This document shows, piece by piece, positions 49,576 to 60,531 of a DNA stretch of 64,000 nt (the first letter of the stretch is position 1; every line of letters begins with the position of its first letter). Under the pieces are notes generated by a model that was given only the letters and a program-made list of their open reading frames with translations, ran no database searches and was not told the DNA's origin. This DNA is from Borrelia recurrentis A1. Its GTDB lineage: Bacteria > Spirochaetota > Spirochaetia > Borreliales > Borreliaceae. The stretch lies in NCBI RefSeq assembly GCF_000019705.1, contig NC_011244.1, forward strand, positions 866,982 through 930,981. The letters run 5' to 3'. The translations under genes were made by a program, and so were the position numbers.

Positions 49576-52416
49576 TTGAAAGAAAACATTACTGTTAGAG
49601 GTGCAAGGGAACATAATTTAAAAAATATTGATGTTGATATTCCAAGAAATAGTTTGGTGGTAATATCTGGTAAAAGTGGTTCTGGAAAGTCATCTTTAGC
49701 TTTTGATACAATTTTTGCAGAAGGACAGAGAAGATATATGGAATCTGTATCTTCTTATGCGAGACAGTTTTTGGGCGTAATGAAAAAGCCAAATGTTGAA
49801 TATATAGGCGGACTTTCTCCTGCTATCTCTATTGAACAGAAAACCATCAGCAACAATCCAAGATCAACGGTTGGGACTATTACTGAAATTTATGATTATT
49901 ATAGATTGTTGTTTGCAAAAGTTGGCAAGCCATATTGTCCCAATGATGGAAATTTAATCGAAGAGCAATCTTTAGATAATATAATTAATGTTATTTTAAG
50001 TTATTCTGAGGGTTCCAAAGTTATATTATTTGCTCCTATTGTTATGGGTGCAAAGGGTATTCATAACAAAGAACTTGAGAAAATATTAAATCAAGGATTT
50101 GCTAGGGTTAGGATAGATTTTCAGGATTATTTAGTAGAAGATGCCGTTAACTTAAAATTAGATAAAAATAAAAAGCATAATATTGAAATTATAATAGACA
50201 AAATAAAATTGAGTAATGATATAAGAGTGAGACTTGCAGAATCTATTGAAACTGCTTTATTGGTGTCTAATGGTTATTTACGTGTAGAGATTGAAGATGA
50301 TTTAAAAAAAATAGATAGAATTTTTACAGAGCATAATAGTTGTCCTTTATGTGGGTTTTCTCTTCCGGCAATAGAGCCAAGACTTTTTTCATTTAATAGT
50401 CCGTTTGGCGCTTGTAGTGAATGTTCTGGTCTTGGTATTATATTTGATTTTGATTTTGAAAAAATTTGTCCTGATATGCAACTTTCTTTTAATGAGGATG
50501 CATTTATTACCTTTAAATCAAGTTCGCCTTGGGCCTTGGCGATTTTTAAAGGCTTGTCTAAGCATTATGGATTTAAGTTAAATACTCCTATAAGTCATAT
50601 TCCTGAGGATGTTCTTCAAAAGATTTTGTATGGAGATAATGTAAAGATAGATTTTGTTTATAAGTCTAGAGAAATGGAAGCTAAAGAAATTAGTGGAGGT
50701 TTTCATTATTCTAAGGAATTTGAAGGTCTTATTCCTCTTTTAAAGAGGCGTTATCTTGCAACTGAATCTGATAGTGCTAGATCGTTTTATGAAAGTTTGA
50801 TGTCTCGTAAAATTTGTAATTTTTGTAAAGGGAAGAGATTGAGTTGCGAGGCTTTGTCTGTTAAATTGGTTGAAAAAGATATCCAAGAGCTTAATAGTTT
50901 ATCTGTTATGGATTCTTATTTATTTTTTGAAAATATTGAGCTTGATGAGTTTGATACAAAAATTGCTAAAGAGATTTTGAAAGAAATTATAAATAGGCTT
51001 AAATTTTTAATTGATGTTGGACTGTCTTATTTATGTTTGGACAGAATATCTGGAACTCTTTCAGGTGGTGAAGCTCAAAGAATTAGACTTGCTACACAAA
51101 TAGGTTCAGCTCTTGCTGGAGTTCTTTATGTACTTGATGAACCTAGCATTGGGTTGCATCAAAGAGATAATGAAAAATTAGTCAAGACCCTTGTTAATCT
51201 TAAAGAACTTGGCAATACAGTAATTGTTGTAGAACATGATGAGCAAACTTTACGTACTGCTGATTATATTATTGATGTTGGTCCTGGAGCTGGAATTTAT
51301 GGTGGAGAGATCGTTGCTAAGGGAGTATTATCTGATATTTTAAATAATGAAAATAGTTTAACTGGTAAATATTTAAGTGGACAACTTAAAATAGAAGTTC
51401 CAAGAGTAAGACGTCAAATAGGAAAATCCAAAATTGTACTTTTGAATGCAAATAAAAATAATTTAAAAAATATTAATGTTCACATTCCTTTGGGAGTTTT
51501 TACTGTAATAACTGGGGTTTCTGGTAGTGGAAAGAGTACTCTTCTTAATGAGGTATTATATCCTGCTTTGGATAGTAGGTTAAAAGCGAATGAAATCTAT
51601 TCTGATGGTTTTGAGGATATTATTGGCTATGAAGAAATTGATAAGGTTATTCAGATAAATCAAAAACCAATAGGACGAACTCCAAGATCAAATCCGGCAA
51701 CTTATGTTGGATTTTTTACTGAGATTAGGGAAATTTTTGCAAAGCTTCCAGAGTCTAGAACGAGGGGGTTTAAAGCAGGTAGATTTTCTTTTAATGTTAA
51801 GGGTGGACGTTGTGAAAAATGTCAGGGGGATGGATACTTAAATATTCAGATGCATTTTTTGCCTGATGTTTTTGTTCCTTGTAGTCTATGTAAAGGTAAA
51901 AAATTTAATGAAGAAACTCTGGAAATTAGGTATAAGGGAAAAAATATTTATGATATTTTAGAAATGAGTGTTCTTGAAGCTAAAGATTTCTTTGAAAGTG
52001 TTCCAAAGATTAGTCATTATTTAAGTCTTTTAATACAAGTGGGACTTGAGTATATTAAACTGGGACAGTCATCAACAACCCTTTCAGGAGGAGAGGCTCA
52101 ACGAATTAAATTGGCATTTGAGCTTGGTAAGAAAAGTATGGGAAAAACTTTTTATATTATTGATGAACCGACTACAGGTTTACATTTTGATGATATAAGG
52201 AAATTATTAGAAGTATTGCAATTACTTGTTAAAAATGGGAATACTGTGGTTCTCATAGAACATAATTTAGATGTTATTAAACAAGCGGATTATATAATAG
52301 ACTTAGGTCCTGAGGGTGGAGTATCTGGAGGCAATATTGTTGTATCTGGAACTCCTGAAGAGGTTGCAAAATGCAAGAGTTCCTATACAGGAATGTTTTT
52401 GAAAAATCTTTTGTAA
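49576..52416 (+). CDS. uvrA: Excinuclease ABC subunit A
   Basis: UvrA is the damage-sensing ABC ATPase that loads UvrB. Translation starts at TTG 49576, 10 nt after GAGGAG. The 946 residues contain two ATPase modules, with Walker A GKSGSGKSS near 35 and GVSGSGKST near 645 and signatures LSGGEAQRI in each half. Zinc sites are CPLC...CSEC near 256-280 and CEKC...CSLC near 745-775. The start of lptD lies within its last 46 bp. Confidence 0.97.
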   Translation: MKENITVRGAREHNLKNIDVDIPRNSLVVISGKSGSGKSSLAFDTIFAEGQRRYMESVSSYARQFLGVMKKPNVEYIGGLSPAISIEQKTISNNPRSTVGTITEIYDYYRLLFAKVGKPYCPNDGNLIEEQSLDNIINVILSYSEGSKVILFAPIVMGAKGIHNKELEKILNQGFARVRIDFQDYLVEDAVNLKLDKNKKHNIEIIIDKIKLSNDIRVRLAESIETALLVSNGYLRVEIEDDLKKIDRIFTEHNSCPLCGFSLPAIEPRLFSFNSPFGACSECSGLGIIFDFDFEKICPDMQLSFNEDAFITFKSSSPWALAIFKGLSKHYGFKLNTPISHIPEDVLQKILYGDNVKIDFVYKSREMEAKEISGGFHYSKEFEGLIPLLKRRYLATESDSARSFYESLMSRKICNFCKGKRLSCEALSVKLVEKDIQELNSLSVMDSYLFFENIELDEFDTKIAKEILKEIINRLKFLIDVGLSYLCLDRISGTLSGGEAQRIRLATQIGSALAGVLYVLDEPSIGLHQRDNEKLVKTLVNLKELGNTVIVVEHDEQTLRTADYIIDVGPGAGIYGGEIVAKGVLSDILNNENSLTGKYLSGQLKIEVPRVRRQIGKSKIVLLNANKNNLKNINVHIPLGVFTVITGVSGSGKSTLLNEVLYPALDSRLKANEIYSDGFEDIIGYEEIDKVIQINQKPIGRTPRSNPATYVGFFTEIREIFAKLPESRTRGFKAGRFSFNVKGGRCEKCQGDGYLNIQMHFLPDVFVPCSLCKGKKFNEETLEIRYKGKNIYDILEMSVLEAKDFFESVPKISHYLSLLIQVGLEYIKLGQSSTTLSGGEAQRIKLAFELGKKSMGKTFYIIDEPTTGLHFDDIRKLLEVLQLLVKNGNTVVLIEHNLDVIKQADYIIDLGPEGGVSGGNIVVSGTPEEVAKCKSSYTGMFLKNLL

Positions 52417-55400
52417 TATTAATTTTATTAAATATTTTTAGTTGTTTTATCCTGTTTTCTCAGAATGATAATGATAAGGATAAAATTAAAAACAAGCTGA
52501 CTTTAATGCAGAAAGCTAATTTAAGGGAACTTGAGCTTTCTAGTGATGAAGATTTGAAAAAGTGGGCATTAAAAGAAGGAATCAAAGAGAAAGACATTTC
52601 TAAGATAAAATCATTGCTTTTGGAAAAATTTGGTATATCTCCTGATCTTTTTTTAAAAGATGGCAAGGATGCAGGAAGATATAAAGTAGTTATTGAGAGT
52701 ACAGATAATCTTGAAAATTTTACCTATGAGCTTACTGAAGATGAAAATATTGTATTTAAAGGTAGAGTGAAACTTATTATTGAAGATGTTAAAGAGAATA
52801 AAAAACATAATATTCAAGGTGATAAGATTGTTTTTAATAAAAAAACCAAAAAGCTTTTTTCTAGTGGAAATGTTGATTATAAACTTGATTTAAGTTCTGA
52901 TGAAAAATTATATTTTTATGGTAATGAATTATTTGTTGATTTTGATTCTAAAAATTTGCTTCTTAAAGATGGAATTATTCAGAAAAAAATACAGAGAAAT
53001 TTAGTTGATCATATTGTTTCATTTGGGGGTAAATCTTTAAAAAGGTTGGATAATGATGCTAGCATTTTAGAACAGGCTTTTATTACAACCAGTAAAATCC
53101 CAGAACCTTATTATTCTATTAAAGCGTCTAAGATATGGATTTTACCATCTGGAGATTTTGGTATTCTTAATGCTGTGTTTTATATAGGAAGAGTACCAAT
53201 GTTTTATATTCCGTTCTTTTTTAAACCAGGTGATAGTTTATTTTTTAATCCATCTTTAGGATATTTCCCCAAGAGAGGTCTTACTCTTTTTAATACTGTA
53301 TATTTATTTGGGAAGAAGTCTGTTGATAGTGATAAGTTTTCTTTTTTAGATTTTGATTTTCATTCAATGTATGATTCATCTAAAGAACCTTATATTAGGA
53401 ATGGTTATTTAACTTATTTTTTTGCAGAGGATGTTGTCTCTAAGTTGAATAAAGATTATGTTAAGTTGATTTTTGATATTTATTCTAATTTGGGATTTTA
53501 TACAGGTATTGATCTTAACTTAAGTAATACCTTAGATCTTTTTAAGACCTTTGAAGTTAGTTTTGGAATAGGTTTCACAAGAACTGTGCATAGACATATT
53601 TTGTCTGGAGTTTATCGTCCTTTTGATAGTAATAGTATTAATTATTCTCTTTTTAGTTTTGATAATATAAATAAGGGTAATATATTTGGGTTTGAAGTTC
53701 CTTTTAGATATTTACTTAAATCTAAGTCTGAATTTTTAATCAGTGATGCACTTTTTTCAGTAATATTTGAACATTATTCAGATCCTTATGTGATGATTGA
53801 CTTTAAAGATAGATTAGAGAGTGGAACATTTTTATCTCTTTTAAGTTCTCCAAAATCTTCATCAGAAATAGAAAAAATGATAAGCACATTTGATTGGAAT
53901 TTATCTTCTTTTTATAATCGTACTTTTGATGATAATTCTCTTATTGATTATAGGTTAAATAATTTGGGATTTACTTTTAAATTAGCAAGTTATGATAATA
54001 TATTTAATGCCAAATCTAAGAAAAATATTAAGGATCCTACTAGAAAATGGTTTTATTTAGAGAGGATTCATTTGCCTTATATTGATTTAAATTTTCAAAA
54101 GGATCTTTATAATAATAATTGGACTGTTTCTTCTGATTCTAAAACTAAAGAAGTAATTATGGGATCTAAAGTTAAAGATATTGGGGATAGTTTTGAAGAT
54201 GATAAAGATAAAAGTGATTCAGAAAAACTTAAGGAAAAAAAAGATTTAATTAAAGATTTTCATTTAGTTCCTAATCCAATTGTTTCTAATGATTTTAATA
54301 AACAAGATTCTTTTTATATAAGATTTGGTATTAATCCTTATTTAAAAAACAATATATTTTTTGATGATTCTAAATTTAAATCTCCCCAGGAATTTAAATA
54401 TGATGTAAAGACTTATTTGTTTGACATTAAAAATAAAATAGATTTAAAGCTTTATGCTGACTTTAATAATCGACAAATTACTTTTGAAGATATTTTGTAT
54501 CTTAATACTGTTGAATATAATCCCTTAGATAAAAATTATAATTTAATAGAAAAAGATAAAAAAGGTGAGCATTCAATTATTCATAAGATCACTTTAAATC
54601 TGTTACCTTTTATGATGTATCCTAATTTTTCTCGTAGTAGTATTAAATTTGAAAATAAAATTACTCTTTATTCATTTGATAAAAAGTATGATGTAAATTC
54701 TAAAATTTTAGCTGGTAAGAGTAATACTGTTTTTTTAAAAAGTCCCGAAACATTTTATCAAGATTTTAATTTTGATTTGATTTATGATTATAAATTTTTT
54801 ACTACTAGTTTTTTAAGTGTCCTAAAAAATACTTTTGAAAGCATATATACTTCTTCTGAATTTAAATTTTCTCTAGAATTTCCTTATTTGTTACAAGAAG
54901 TGGGTATTGGTGTTAAATATGATAGAAAATTTAAAGAAGACACTAAAAAAACTTTCTTTTCAAAAAAGACGCTTATTAATTCATCACCCTTAAAACCTAT
55001 ATATCCATATAAGCATTTAAAAATGAATCCTGCTTTATATTATAAGTTGGAGCCACGATATTTAGATTATTTAAAATTTTCCTTTTTAATTGCTTATGAT
55101 CCTTTAATTAATGGATTATCTGAGCTTTCGTTAAAGGTTAATGCTTATGACTTTAAATTTGCATTTAAAATGAAAAATGATTTTGAGTATAAATATGATA
55201 AATTACTTGGTGATTTTGCAAAAGTGGGATCTATGGCTAAGCTTGTTCCGTATTCTTTAAGTGCTCAGTATAAAAAAGATTTGTATGAATTTAAGTTTTT
55301 TAATGAAAAATTTTCAATTGGCTTTGGAACAGATGTTGGATGGAAAATGAATTTGCAAAAATTTGTTGATAATGAATTTTGGGCTGAGTTTACTTTAAAG

Positions 55401-55829
55401 TTTAAGTATACTAAATTTTTTGAATTGGATGTTGCAACTCGTTCTATTAATACAAAAACTTTTAGATATTTTGGGGGATATATGAATCAAATTGATCTTG
55501 CAACAGTCAATTTTTTAGAAGATGTCTTTAAGTCATTTAATTTTTTTAATATTCAGGATAGAAAAGATTCATTATTTAAGATTAAAAAAATTAGTACAAG
55601 TTTTAAATTTAATTTTTATGATTGGAAATTTGTTGGTGAGTATAGTTTAAGTCCAGATATTTTAAAGCATGATAACAATCGGTATTCTTCAATTTGGAGA
55701 AATACTTTTTCAATTTATATTTCCTGGAATTTCTTTGAGCCTGTTAAGTCATCGTTTGAGAGTAATTCAAGTACTAACTATGAACTTTTAATTAATAGAA
55801 AGTCTAATAGACAAGATAGAATTTTTTAA
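52371..55829 (+). CDS. lptD: LptD/OstA-like outer-membrane translocon protein
   Basis: LptD normally inserts LPS into the outer membrane. The 1152-residue product, far longer than E. coli LptD, has an N-terminal hydrophobic signal (about 13-30), an OstA/LptA-like domain near 95-190 (YELTEDENIVFKGRVKLII, IQGDKIVFNKKTKKLFSSG), then the LptD block VPMFYIPFFFKPGDS near 275 and a long beta-barrel to the C-terminus. A Lys/Asp-rich insert lies near 600-630. The disulphide cysteines of the E. coli protein are missing. Borrelia lacks LPS, and in Lyme Borrelia an LptD homologue has, as I recall, been tied to surface lipoprotein export. The ATG at 52371 overlaps uvrA by 46 bp. Confidence 0.85.
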   Translation: MQEFLYRNVFEKSFVILILLNIFSCFILFSQNDNDKDKIKNKLTLMQKANLRELELSSDEDLKKWALKEGIKEKDISKIKSLLLEKFGISPDLFLKDGKDAGRYKVVIESTDNLENFTYELTEDENIVFKGRVKLIIEDVKENKKHNIQGDKIVFNKKTKKLFSSGNVDYKLDLSSDEKLYFYGNELFVDFDSKNLLLKDGIIQKKIQRNLVDHIVSFGGKSLKRLDNDASILEQAFITTSKIPEPYYSIKASKIWILPSGDFGILNAVFYIGRVPMFYIPFFFKPGDSLFFNPSLGYFPKRGLTLFNTVYLFGKKSVDSDKFSFLDFDFHSMYDSSKEPYIRNGYLTYFFAEDVVSKLNKDYVKLIFDIYSNLGFYTGIDLNLSNTLDLFKTFEVSFGIGFTRTVHRHILSGVYRPFDSNSINYSLFSFDNINKGNIFGFEVPFRYLLKSKSEFLISDALFSVIFEHYSDPYVMIDFKDRLESGTFLSLLSSPKSSSEIEKMISTFDWNLSSFYNRTFDDNSLIDYRLNNLGFTFKLASYDNIFNAKSKKNIKDPTRKWFYLERIHLPYIDLNFQKDLYNNNWTVSSDSKTKEVIMGSKVKDIGDSFEDDKDKSDSEKLKEKKDLIKDFHLVPNPIVSNDFNKQDSFYIRFGINPYLKNNIFFDDSKFKSPQEFKYDVKTYLFDIKNKIDLKLYADFNNRQITFEDILYLNTVEYNPLDKNYNLIEKDKKGEHSIIHKITLNLLPFMMYPNFSRSSIKFENKITLYSFDKKYDVNSKILAGKSNTVFLKSPETFYQDFNFDLIYDYKFFTTSFLSVLKNTFESIYTSSEFKFSLEFPYLLQEVGIGVKYDRKFKEDTKKTFFSKKTLINSSPLKPIYPYKHLKMNPALYYKLEPRYLDYLKFSFLIAYDPLINGLSELSLKVNAYDFKFAFKMKNDFEYKYDKLLGDFAKVGSMAKLVPYSLSAQYKKDLYEFKFFNEKFSIGFGTDVGWKMNLQKFVDNEFWAEFTLKFKYTKFFELDVATRSINTKTFRYFGGYMNQIDLATVNFLEDVFKSFNFFNIQDRKDSLFKIKKISTSFKFNFYDWKFVGEYSLSPDILKHDNNRYSSIWRNTFSIYISWNFFEPVKSSFESNSSTNYELLINRKSNRQDRIF

Positions 55830-55876
55830 TTATTTAATATTAAGTATGTATTTTGTTTTTTAAGTGAAGTATGACT

Positions 55877-56470
55877 TTATCTTTTATGAAAGCCAAGATC
55901 TGCAATATTATTGTTACCTGATATCAATACTATTTGGCCTCCACTGTTTTCAAATATATTCCTTAATTTGATAACATTTTGAATTAATTTGATAGTGTTT
56001 TTATTTAAGTTTTTATTATAAAAACCTTTAGACCAATAATCTATGACCAGCTTACTATCTCCAAATATGTTTTTTGTATTTTCTTGTAATGCTATTTTAA
56101 GTGCGATGTATAGTCCCAAAAGTTCACCATAATTATTACTAATTCCGTTAAAATTTTTGACATAGTAGTTGTTATAATCGTTAATAAAGTTTTGTTTTAC
56201 TACTTTGTCTATTATTGATATTCCTTTTTCATTGACAACTCTAACTTCTACTCCTTGTCCTCTGCCTGTGCCAGAATCGAAATATATACCTTTTGGGTGA
56301 CAAGTATTAATTTTTCCGTTTTCTAGGAGCCATTTATTTGCTTCTTCTTTTGTTTTAAAACTTTTTATTTTATTTTTTTGTCCTATAATCTTGTTTTTGC
56401 ATTCTTCCCAAGATGTAAAAATGAATTTTTCGTTTTTATCGTTTAATATGCATGCATAGTATTTTTTCAT
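55877..56470 (-). CDS. rnhA: Ribonuclease HI with N-terminal hybrid-binding domain
   Basis: Degrades RNA in RNA-DNA hybrids. The 197-residue protein has an N-terminal hybrid-binding (viroplasmin-like) domain with YYACILNDKNEKFIFTSWEEC and SFKTKEEANKWL (1-50), then the RNase H fold. The four catalytic carboxylates are visible as D65, E116 (NNYGELLGLY), D138 (FGDSKLV) and D191 (ADLGFHKR). It lies 6 bp after the lipoprotein gene on the same strand, so the two are co-transcribed. Confidence 0.88.
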   Translation of the reverse strand: MKKYYACILNDKNEKFIFTSWEECKNKIIGQKNKIKSFKTKEEANKWLLENGKINTCHPKGIYFDSGTGRGQGVEVRVVNEKGISIIDKVVKQNFINDYNNYYVKNFNGISNNYGELLGLYIALKIALQENTKNIFGDSKLVIDYWSKGFYNKNLNKNTIKLIQNVIKLRNIFENSGGQIVLISGNNNIADLGFHKR

Positions 56471-56476
56471 ATTAAT

Positions 56477-58051
56477 TTAACTCCCTAAGCACCAGAGGTT
56501 AGTTATATTACAAGACTTACCAAATTTTTTTTCATTTGCATTTTGTGTTTCTATGGATTCTTTTATTGCTTTGCTATATCCAATAAATTTTTCTCTAAGA
56601 GTTGGCTTGATGATTCTATTTGGTAAGGTGCTGGGAAATATGCCTGCTATTGTATATGACATATAGAAATCATAGGCAGCTGCATTTATGTCTCCGGGGG
56701 TTATTATTCCAGATATTTCATAATTTCGTGAAACATTAAGACCGGCTATTCTGTATATTCTATCAACTACTAAGGAACAGTAAGTTTTATGGTAAATGTC
56801 CTCAAGATTAATTGAATCAGTCCACATATTGGAAGATAAAAGGGGAACCATATATCCAAAATTATTGTCAATATATCTATTTCTAGCAAAATTCATTGCT
56901 TTTTGAATAGTTCTTTTATTTGTTATGGGTGAGAATATTTTTAGTATTCTTGACTGTATATAGGTTGAGAGTTTTTCATATCCCGATCCTTGGACAGAAG
57001 CTGTATCAAATTTAATTTGATTACTTGTAATTACTGATTTTATATCAAAACTATCTTTTCCTGCAAATGCGATTTTTTTTGTATTATCATATTTGTCAGC
57101 ATCAAATACTCCTGTGTGCTGCCAGAAATAAAAGAAGTCAGTCCAGTCTATTTTTGGTTTTATTAATAATATGTCTCCATGTGATAAAATAGATCTTAAT
57201 TTTTGAGGTGTAATTTCCATACCTGTTTCTGGATCTATAATATTTTTCATAGAGTCTATTTTTTGTTGTGATTTTGTTGAATCATATAGGTTATTGTGTT
57301 CATCAACAATTGTTTGTTTTAGTAGCATGTTTTTTATTGTATTATTGTTGATTTTCAAATGAATCATGAAGTTTTGAAAATATTTTTTGTCTTTGATTTT
57401 TAATAGTTGATTTGCTATTATGTGTGGTGATATATATTCAGTTCCATTTATTATGTCTTTGTTTATGGTATAGTTTCTTATGTTTTCCTGAGGAAAAAAT
57501 GAAGCTATATTATTGATAGGTATATATCCCATGTTGTTTTCATAAAATATTTGTTCTAATTCTGTTAAAATTTCTTTTTCTAAATACATTTGTGTTTCTG
57601 TTAATTCTGTGAAATTTTTGTTTATTAAATGTATTTGTTCTATATCAGATTTTTTCTTGAAACTTGTATTAGTTTTAATGATTAGGTATCCATTGATATT
57701 GCTTTGTTGAAGAAATTTATTCCATTCTTGTGAATTATTGAGATGTTTTTGATAAGCTAGTAAATAATTTTGTATTTCTTCAATTTTTTGAGGACTTATT
57801 TTTAAATCGATTGCTAGTATTTTTAATAAATTGGGATCATTTGCATGTTGTAATAATTTATCTATTAGATTTGATGGTATGTGATATATGGTATGTGTAT
57901 TGTTTGTTATGAGGTTATGAGCAGATGGAGCATTATGGGTTAAGTAAATTGTATTTGGACTATTGTTTGCTTGGTTATCTGTAGTAAATAAGGCGCAGGA
58001 GCATATGAGATAAAGACTTATTAAGTTAAATATGCATATAAAATGTTTCAT
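56477..58051 (-). CDS. Lipoprotein with permuted NlpC/P60 (YiiX/YaeF-like) papain-fold domain
   Basis: Probably a membrane-anchored amidase or peptidase of unknown substrate. The 524-residue product has a signal ending LICSCALF with a lipidation Cys near residue 19, then about 260 mostly helical residues. The C-terminal domain shows the order typical of circularly permuted NlpC/P60 enzymes: GDILLIKP near 290, the catalytic His H312 in FWQHTGVFDAD, and the catalytic Cys C425 in YCSLVVDRIYRIAG. Family members act on lipids or peptidoglycan. The catalytic pair is visible; the substrate is not inferable. rnhA follows. Confidence 0.75.
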   Translation of the reverse strand: MKHFICIFNLISLYLICSCALFTTDNQANNSPNTIYLTHNAPSAHNLITNNTHTIYHIPSNLIDKLLQHANDPNLLKILAIDLKISPQKIEEIQNYLLAYQKHLNNSQEWNKFLQQSNINGYLIIKTNTSFKKKSDIEQIHLINKNFTELTETQMYLEKEILTELEQIFYENNMGYIPINNIASFFPQENIRNYTINKDIINGTEYISPHIIANQLLKIKDKKYFQNFMIHLKINNNTIKNMLLKQTIVDEHNNLYDSTKSQQKIDSMKNIIDPETGMEITPQKLRSILSHGDILLIKPKIDWTDFFYFWQHTGVFDADKYDNTKKIAFAGKDSFDIKSVITSNQIKFDTASVQGSGYEKLSTYIQSRILKIFSPITNKRTIQKAMNFARNRYIDNNFGYMVPLLSSNMWTDSINLEDIYHKTYCSLVVDRIYRIAGLNVSRNYEISGIITPGDINAAAYDFYMSYTIAGIFPSTLPNRIIKPTLREKFIGYSKAIKESIETQNANEKKFGKSCNITNLWCLGS

Positions 58052-58141
58052 GTCAATATATTATCATATTTATTTTATTATATTTCATTTTGAATATTAT
58101 GTTTATTATTTTTTATAAGTTTTAATTATATTGATTTTTTG

Positions 58142-58171
58142 TTGCTTAAGTTTTATTATATTAAGTATATA
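58142..58171 (+). promoter_or_regulatory. Candidate promoter of the arginine deiminase operon
   Basis: TTGCTT at 58142-58147 and TATATA at 58166-58171, 18 bp apart, within the 185-bp gap between divergent genes. AGGGG precedes the arcA ATG at 58237. The AT-rich gap allows several alternative -10 hexamers, and no operator (such as an ArgR box) is recognised. Confidence 0.3.
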
Positions 58172-58236
58172 TATATTAGAAATATGCTATATTTAAAATT
58201 TTTTTAAACTTTTTTATAAAAACAGGGGTTTTTATT

Positions 58237-59466
58237 ATGCAGTATTTAAAACCAATAAATGTATTCTCAGAAATAGGTCGTTTAAAAAAGGTGTTATTAC
58301 ATAGACCAGGTAAAGAATTGGAAAATTTGACTCCTTCAATAATGAAGAGATTGTTGTTTGATGATATTCCTTATCTACATGTGGCTATACAAGAACATGA
58401 TTCTTTTGCGGATACTTTAAGAGGTAATGGAGTTAAAGTTGTTTATATTGAAGATTTGATTAGTGAAACTCTTTCTAATGATGATAGTATAAAAGAGCAA
58501 TTCATATCTCAGTTTATTTTGGAGGCAGGAATTAGGACCGAAAATAAAACTAGAGCTTTGAAAGATTATTTTTGTAATATGTCTGTTAATGATATGATTT
58601 CAAATATGATAGCTGGTGTGACAAGAGATGATCTTAAAAATTATAAATCTGATTCTCTAAATTCTTTAGTAAATAGTGAATATCCTTTAATTATTGATCC
58701 TATGCCCAATATACTCTTTACAAGGGATCCTTTTGCAAGTATTGGGCATGGTGTGACAATAAATAGGATGTCTACTAAGACTAGACATAGAGAAACTATA
58801 TTTGCAGAATATATTTTTAAGTACCATCCTATTTATAAAGACAATGTTCCTATATGGTATAATAGGGATGAGGATACTACTTTAGAAGGTGGGGATGAAT
58901 TAGTTTTAAGTCGAGATGTTTTAGCTATTGGTGTTTCTGAGAGGACCGAGTCTGAGTCTGTTGAGAAAGTGGCACGAAAACTTTTTGAGCAAAAAATATC
59001 ATTTAATACAATTTTGGCTTTTCAAATTCCGCAAAGTAGGGCTTATATGCATTTGGATACTGTTTTTACTCAAATTGATCATACTACTTTTACAAGTTTT
59101 ATTAGTGATGATATGAAATTTACAATTTATGCTTTAACTTATGATGTGAGTTCTGGCAGTATTAAAGTTAAAAGCGAAAAGGCAAAATTAGAAGATATTT
59201 TAGGTTTTTATTTTGGATGTAAGGTTAATATCATAAAATGTGCTGGGGGAGATTTAATTCATGGAGCACGAGAACAGTGGAATGATGGTGCTAACACTTT
59301 AGCAATATCACCTGGAGAAGTAATAGTTTATTCTAGAAATCATATGACTAATAAATTACTTGAGGAATTTGGGATTAAGGTTTATCAAATTCCTTCTAGT
59401 GAACTTTCACGAGGAAGGGGTGGACCAAGATGTATGTCTATGCCTTTGATAAGAGAAGATATTTAG
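58237..59466 (+). CDS. arcA: Arginine deiminase
   Basis: ArcA hydrolyses arginine to citrulline and ammonia, the first step of the arginine deiminase pathway. The 409 residues include the guanidino-group motifs [11 protein letters not shown] near 165, [11 protein letters not shown] near 215, MHLDTVFT near 270 and the nucleophile C399 in [10 protein letters not shown]. Length is normal. It heads the arc cluster, and arcB starts 17 bp after it. Confidence 0.97.
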   Translation: MQYLKPINVFSEIGRLKKVLLHRPGKELENLTPSIMKRLLFDDIPYLHVAIQEHDSFADTLRGNGVKVVYIEDLISETLSNDDSIKEQFISQFILEAGIRTENKTRALKDYFCNMSVNDMISNMIAGVTRDDLKNYKSDSLNSLVNSEYPLIIDPMPNILFTRDPFASIGHGVTINRMSTKTRHRETIFAEYIFKYHPIYKDNVPIWYNRDEDTTLEGGDELVLSRDVLAIGVSERTESESVEKVARKLFEQKISFNTILAFQIPQSRAYMHLDTVFTQIDHTTFTSFISDDMKFTIYALTYDVSSGSIKVKSEKAKLEDILGFYFGCKVNIIKCAGGDLIHGAREQWNDGANTLAISPGEVIVYSRNHMTNKLLEEFGIKVYQIPSSELSRGRGGPRCMSMPLIREDI

Positions 59467-59483
59467 TTAGGGAGAAAATGTTT

Positions 59484-60479
59484 ATGTATAATTTACAAGA
59501 TAGTTTACGCAATAAAAGTTTTTTAAGGCTTTTAGATTTTACTCAAGATGATATTCAATATTTACTTGATTTGTCTCATAAGTTGAAAAAAGTTAAACAA
59601 TCAGGAATTGAAGAACAAAAACTGAAGGGTAAAAATATAGTTATAATTTTTGAAAAGGATTCAACAAGAACAAGATGTGCGTTTGAAGTTGCTGTCTATG
59701 ATCAAGGAGCTCATGTGACTTATTTGGGACCAACAGGAAGTCAGATAGGAAAAAAAGAATCTATAGCTGATACTGCAAGGGTATTGGGAAGAATGTATGA
59801 TGCTATTGAATTTAGAGGATTTTCTCAAGAAGCGGTTGAAGATTTAGCTAAGTATTCTAATGTGCCAGTTTATAATGGATTAACAGATATTGCTCATCCA
59901 ACGCAAATACTTGCTGATTTTATGACCATTGAAGAACATAAAGGATGTTTAAAAAATTTAAAGATGGTATTTTGTGGTGATGGTAGAAATAACATGGCTA
60001 ATTCTTTAATGGAAGGATGTTCTATGATGGGAATGGACTTTAGGATATTTGCACCAACAGAACTCTTTCCAGATCCAGAGTTGGTAGCTAAGACAAAATT
60101 GATTGCTGATAAGAGTGGGGGTAGTATTACTATTTCTAGTTCTATTGAAGAAACAGTTAGGGATGTTGATGTTGTTTATACTGATGTATGGGTGTCTATG
60201 GGTGAGACTAATTGGGATGAACGAATTAAATTATTAAGACCATATCAAGTCAATAGTGAACTTATGCAATTGGCAAAGAAAGATGCAATATTTATGCATT
60301 GTTTACCAGCTTTTCATGATTTAAATACGGTAGTTGGTAGAGAAGTTTTTGAAAAATATGGACTTAAAGGGATTGAGGTTACTCATGATGTTTTTGAGGG
60401 TGATCGATCTGTTGTTTTTGATGAGGCTGAAAATAGGTTGCATACTATTAAAGCCGTTATGGTTGGAACTTTGGGATAA
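59484..60479 (+). CDS. arcB: Ornithine carbamoyltransferase (catabolic)
   Basis: ArcB phosphorolyses citrulline to ornithine and carbamoyl phosphate. The ATG at 59484 gives 331 residues ([19 protein letters not shown]) with AGGGAG at 59469-59474 nine nt before it; the ATG at 59478 is too close to that site. Motifs are [11 protein letters not shown] (carbamoyl phosphate), [17 protein letters not shown] and HCLPAFHD with the ornithine-side Cys. Its place between arcA and arcD indicates the catabolic direction. Lyme Borrelia annotations often call it argF. Confidence 0.96.
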   Translation: MYNLQDSLRNKSFLRLLDFTQDDIQYLLDLSHKLKKVKQSGIEEQKLKGKNIVIIFEKDSTRTRCAFEVAVYDQGAHVTYLGPTGSQIGKKESIADTARVLGRMYDAIEFRGFSQEAVEDLAKYSNVPVYNGLTDIAHPTQILADFMTIEEHKGCLKNLKMVFCGDGRNNMANSLMEGCSMMGMDFRIFAPTELFPDPELVAKTKLIADKSGGSITISSSIEETVRDVDVVYTDVWVSMGETNWDERIKLLRPYQVNSELMQLAKKDAIFMHCLPAFHDLNTVVGREVFEKYGLKGIEVTHDVFEGDRSVVFDEAENRLHTIKAVMVGTLG

Positions 60480-60531
60480 ATTTATTATAAGTTTTATTAT
60501 CAAAATGTAAATATGTATTAGGAGAGATAAA

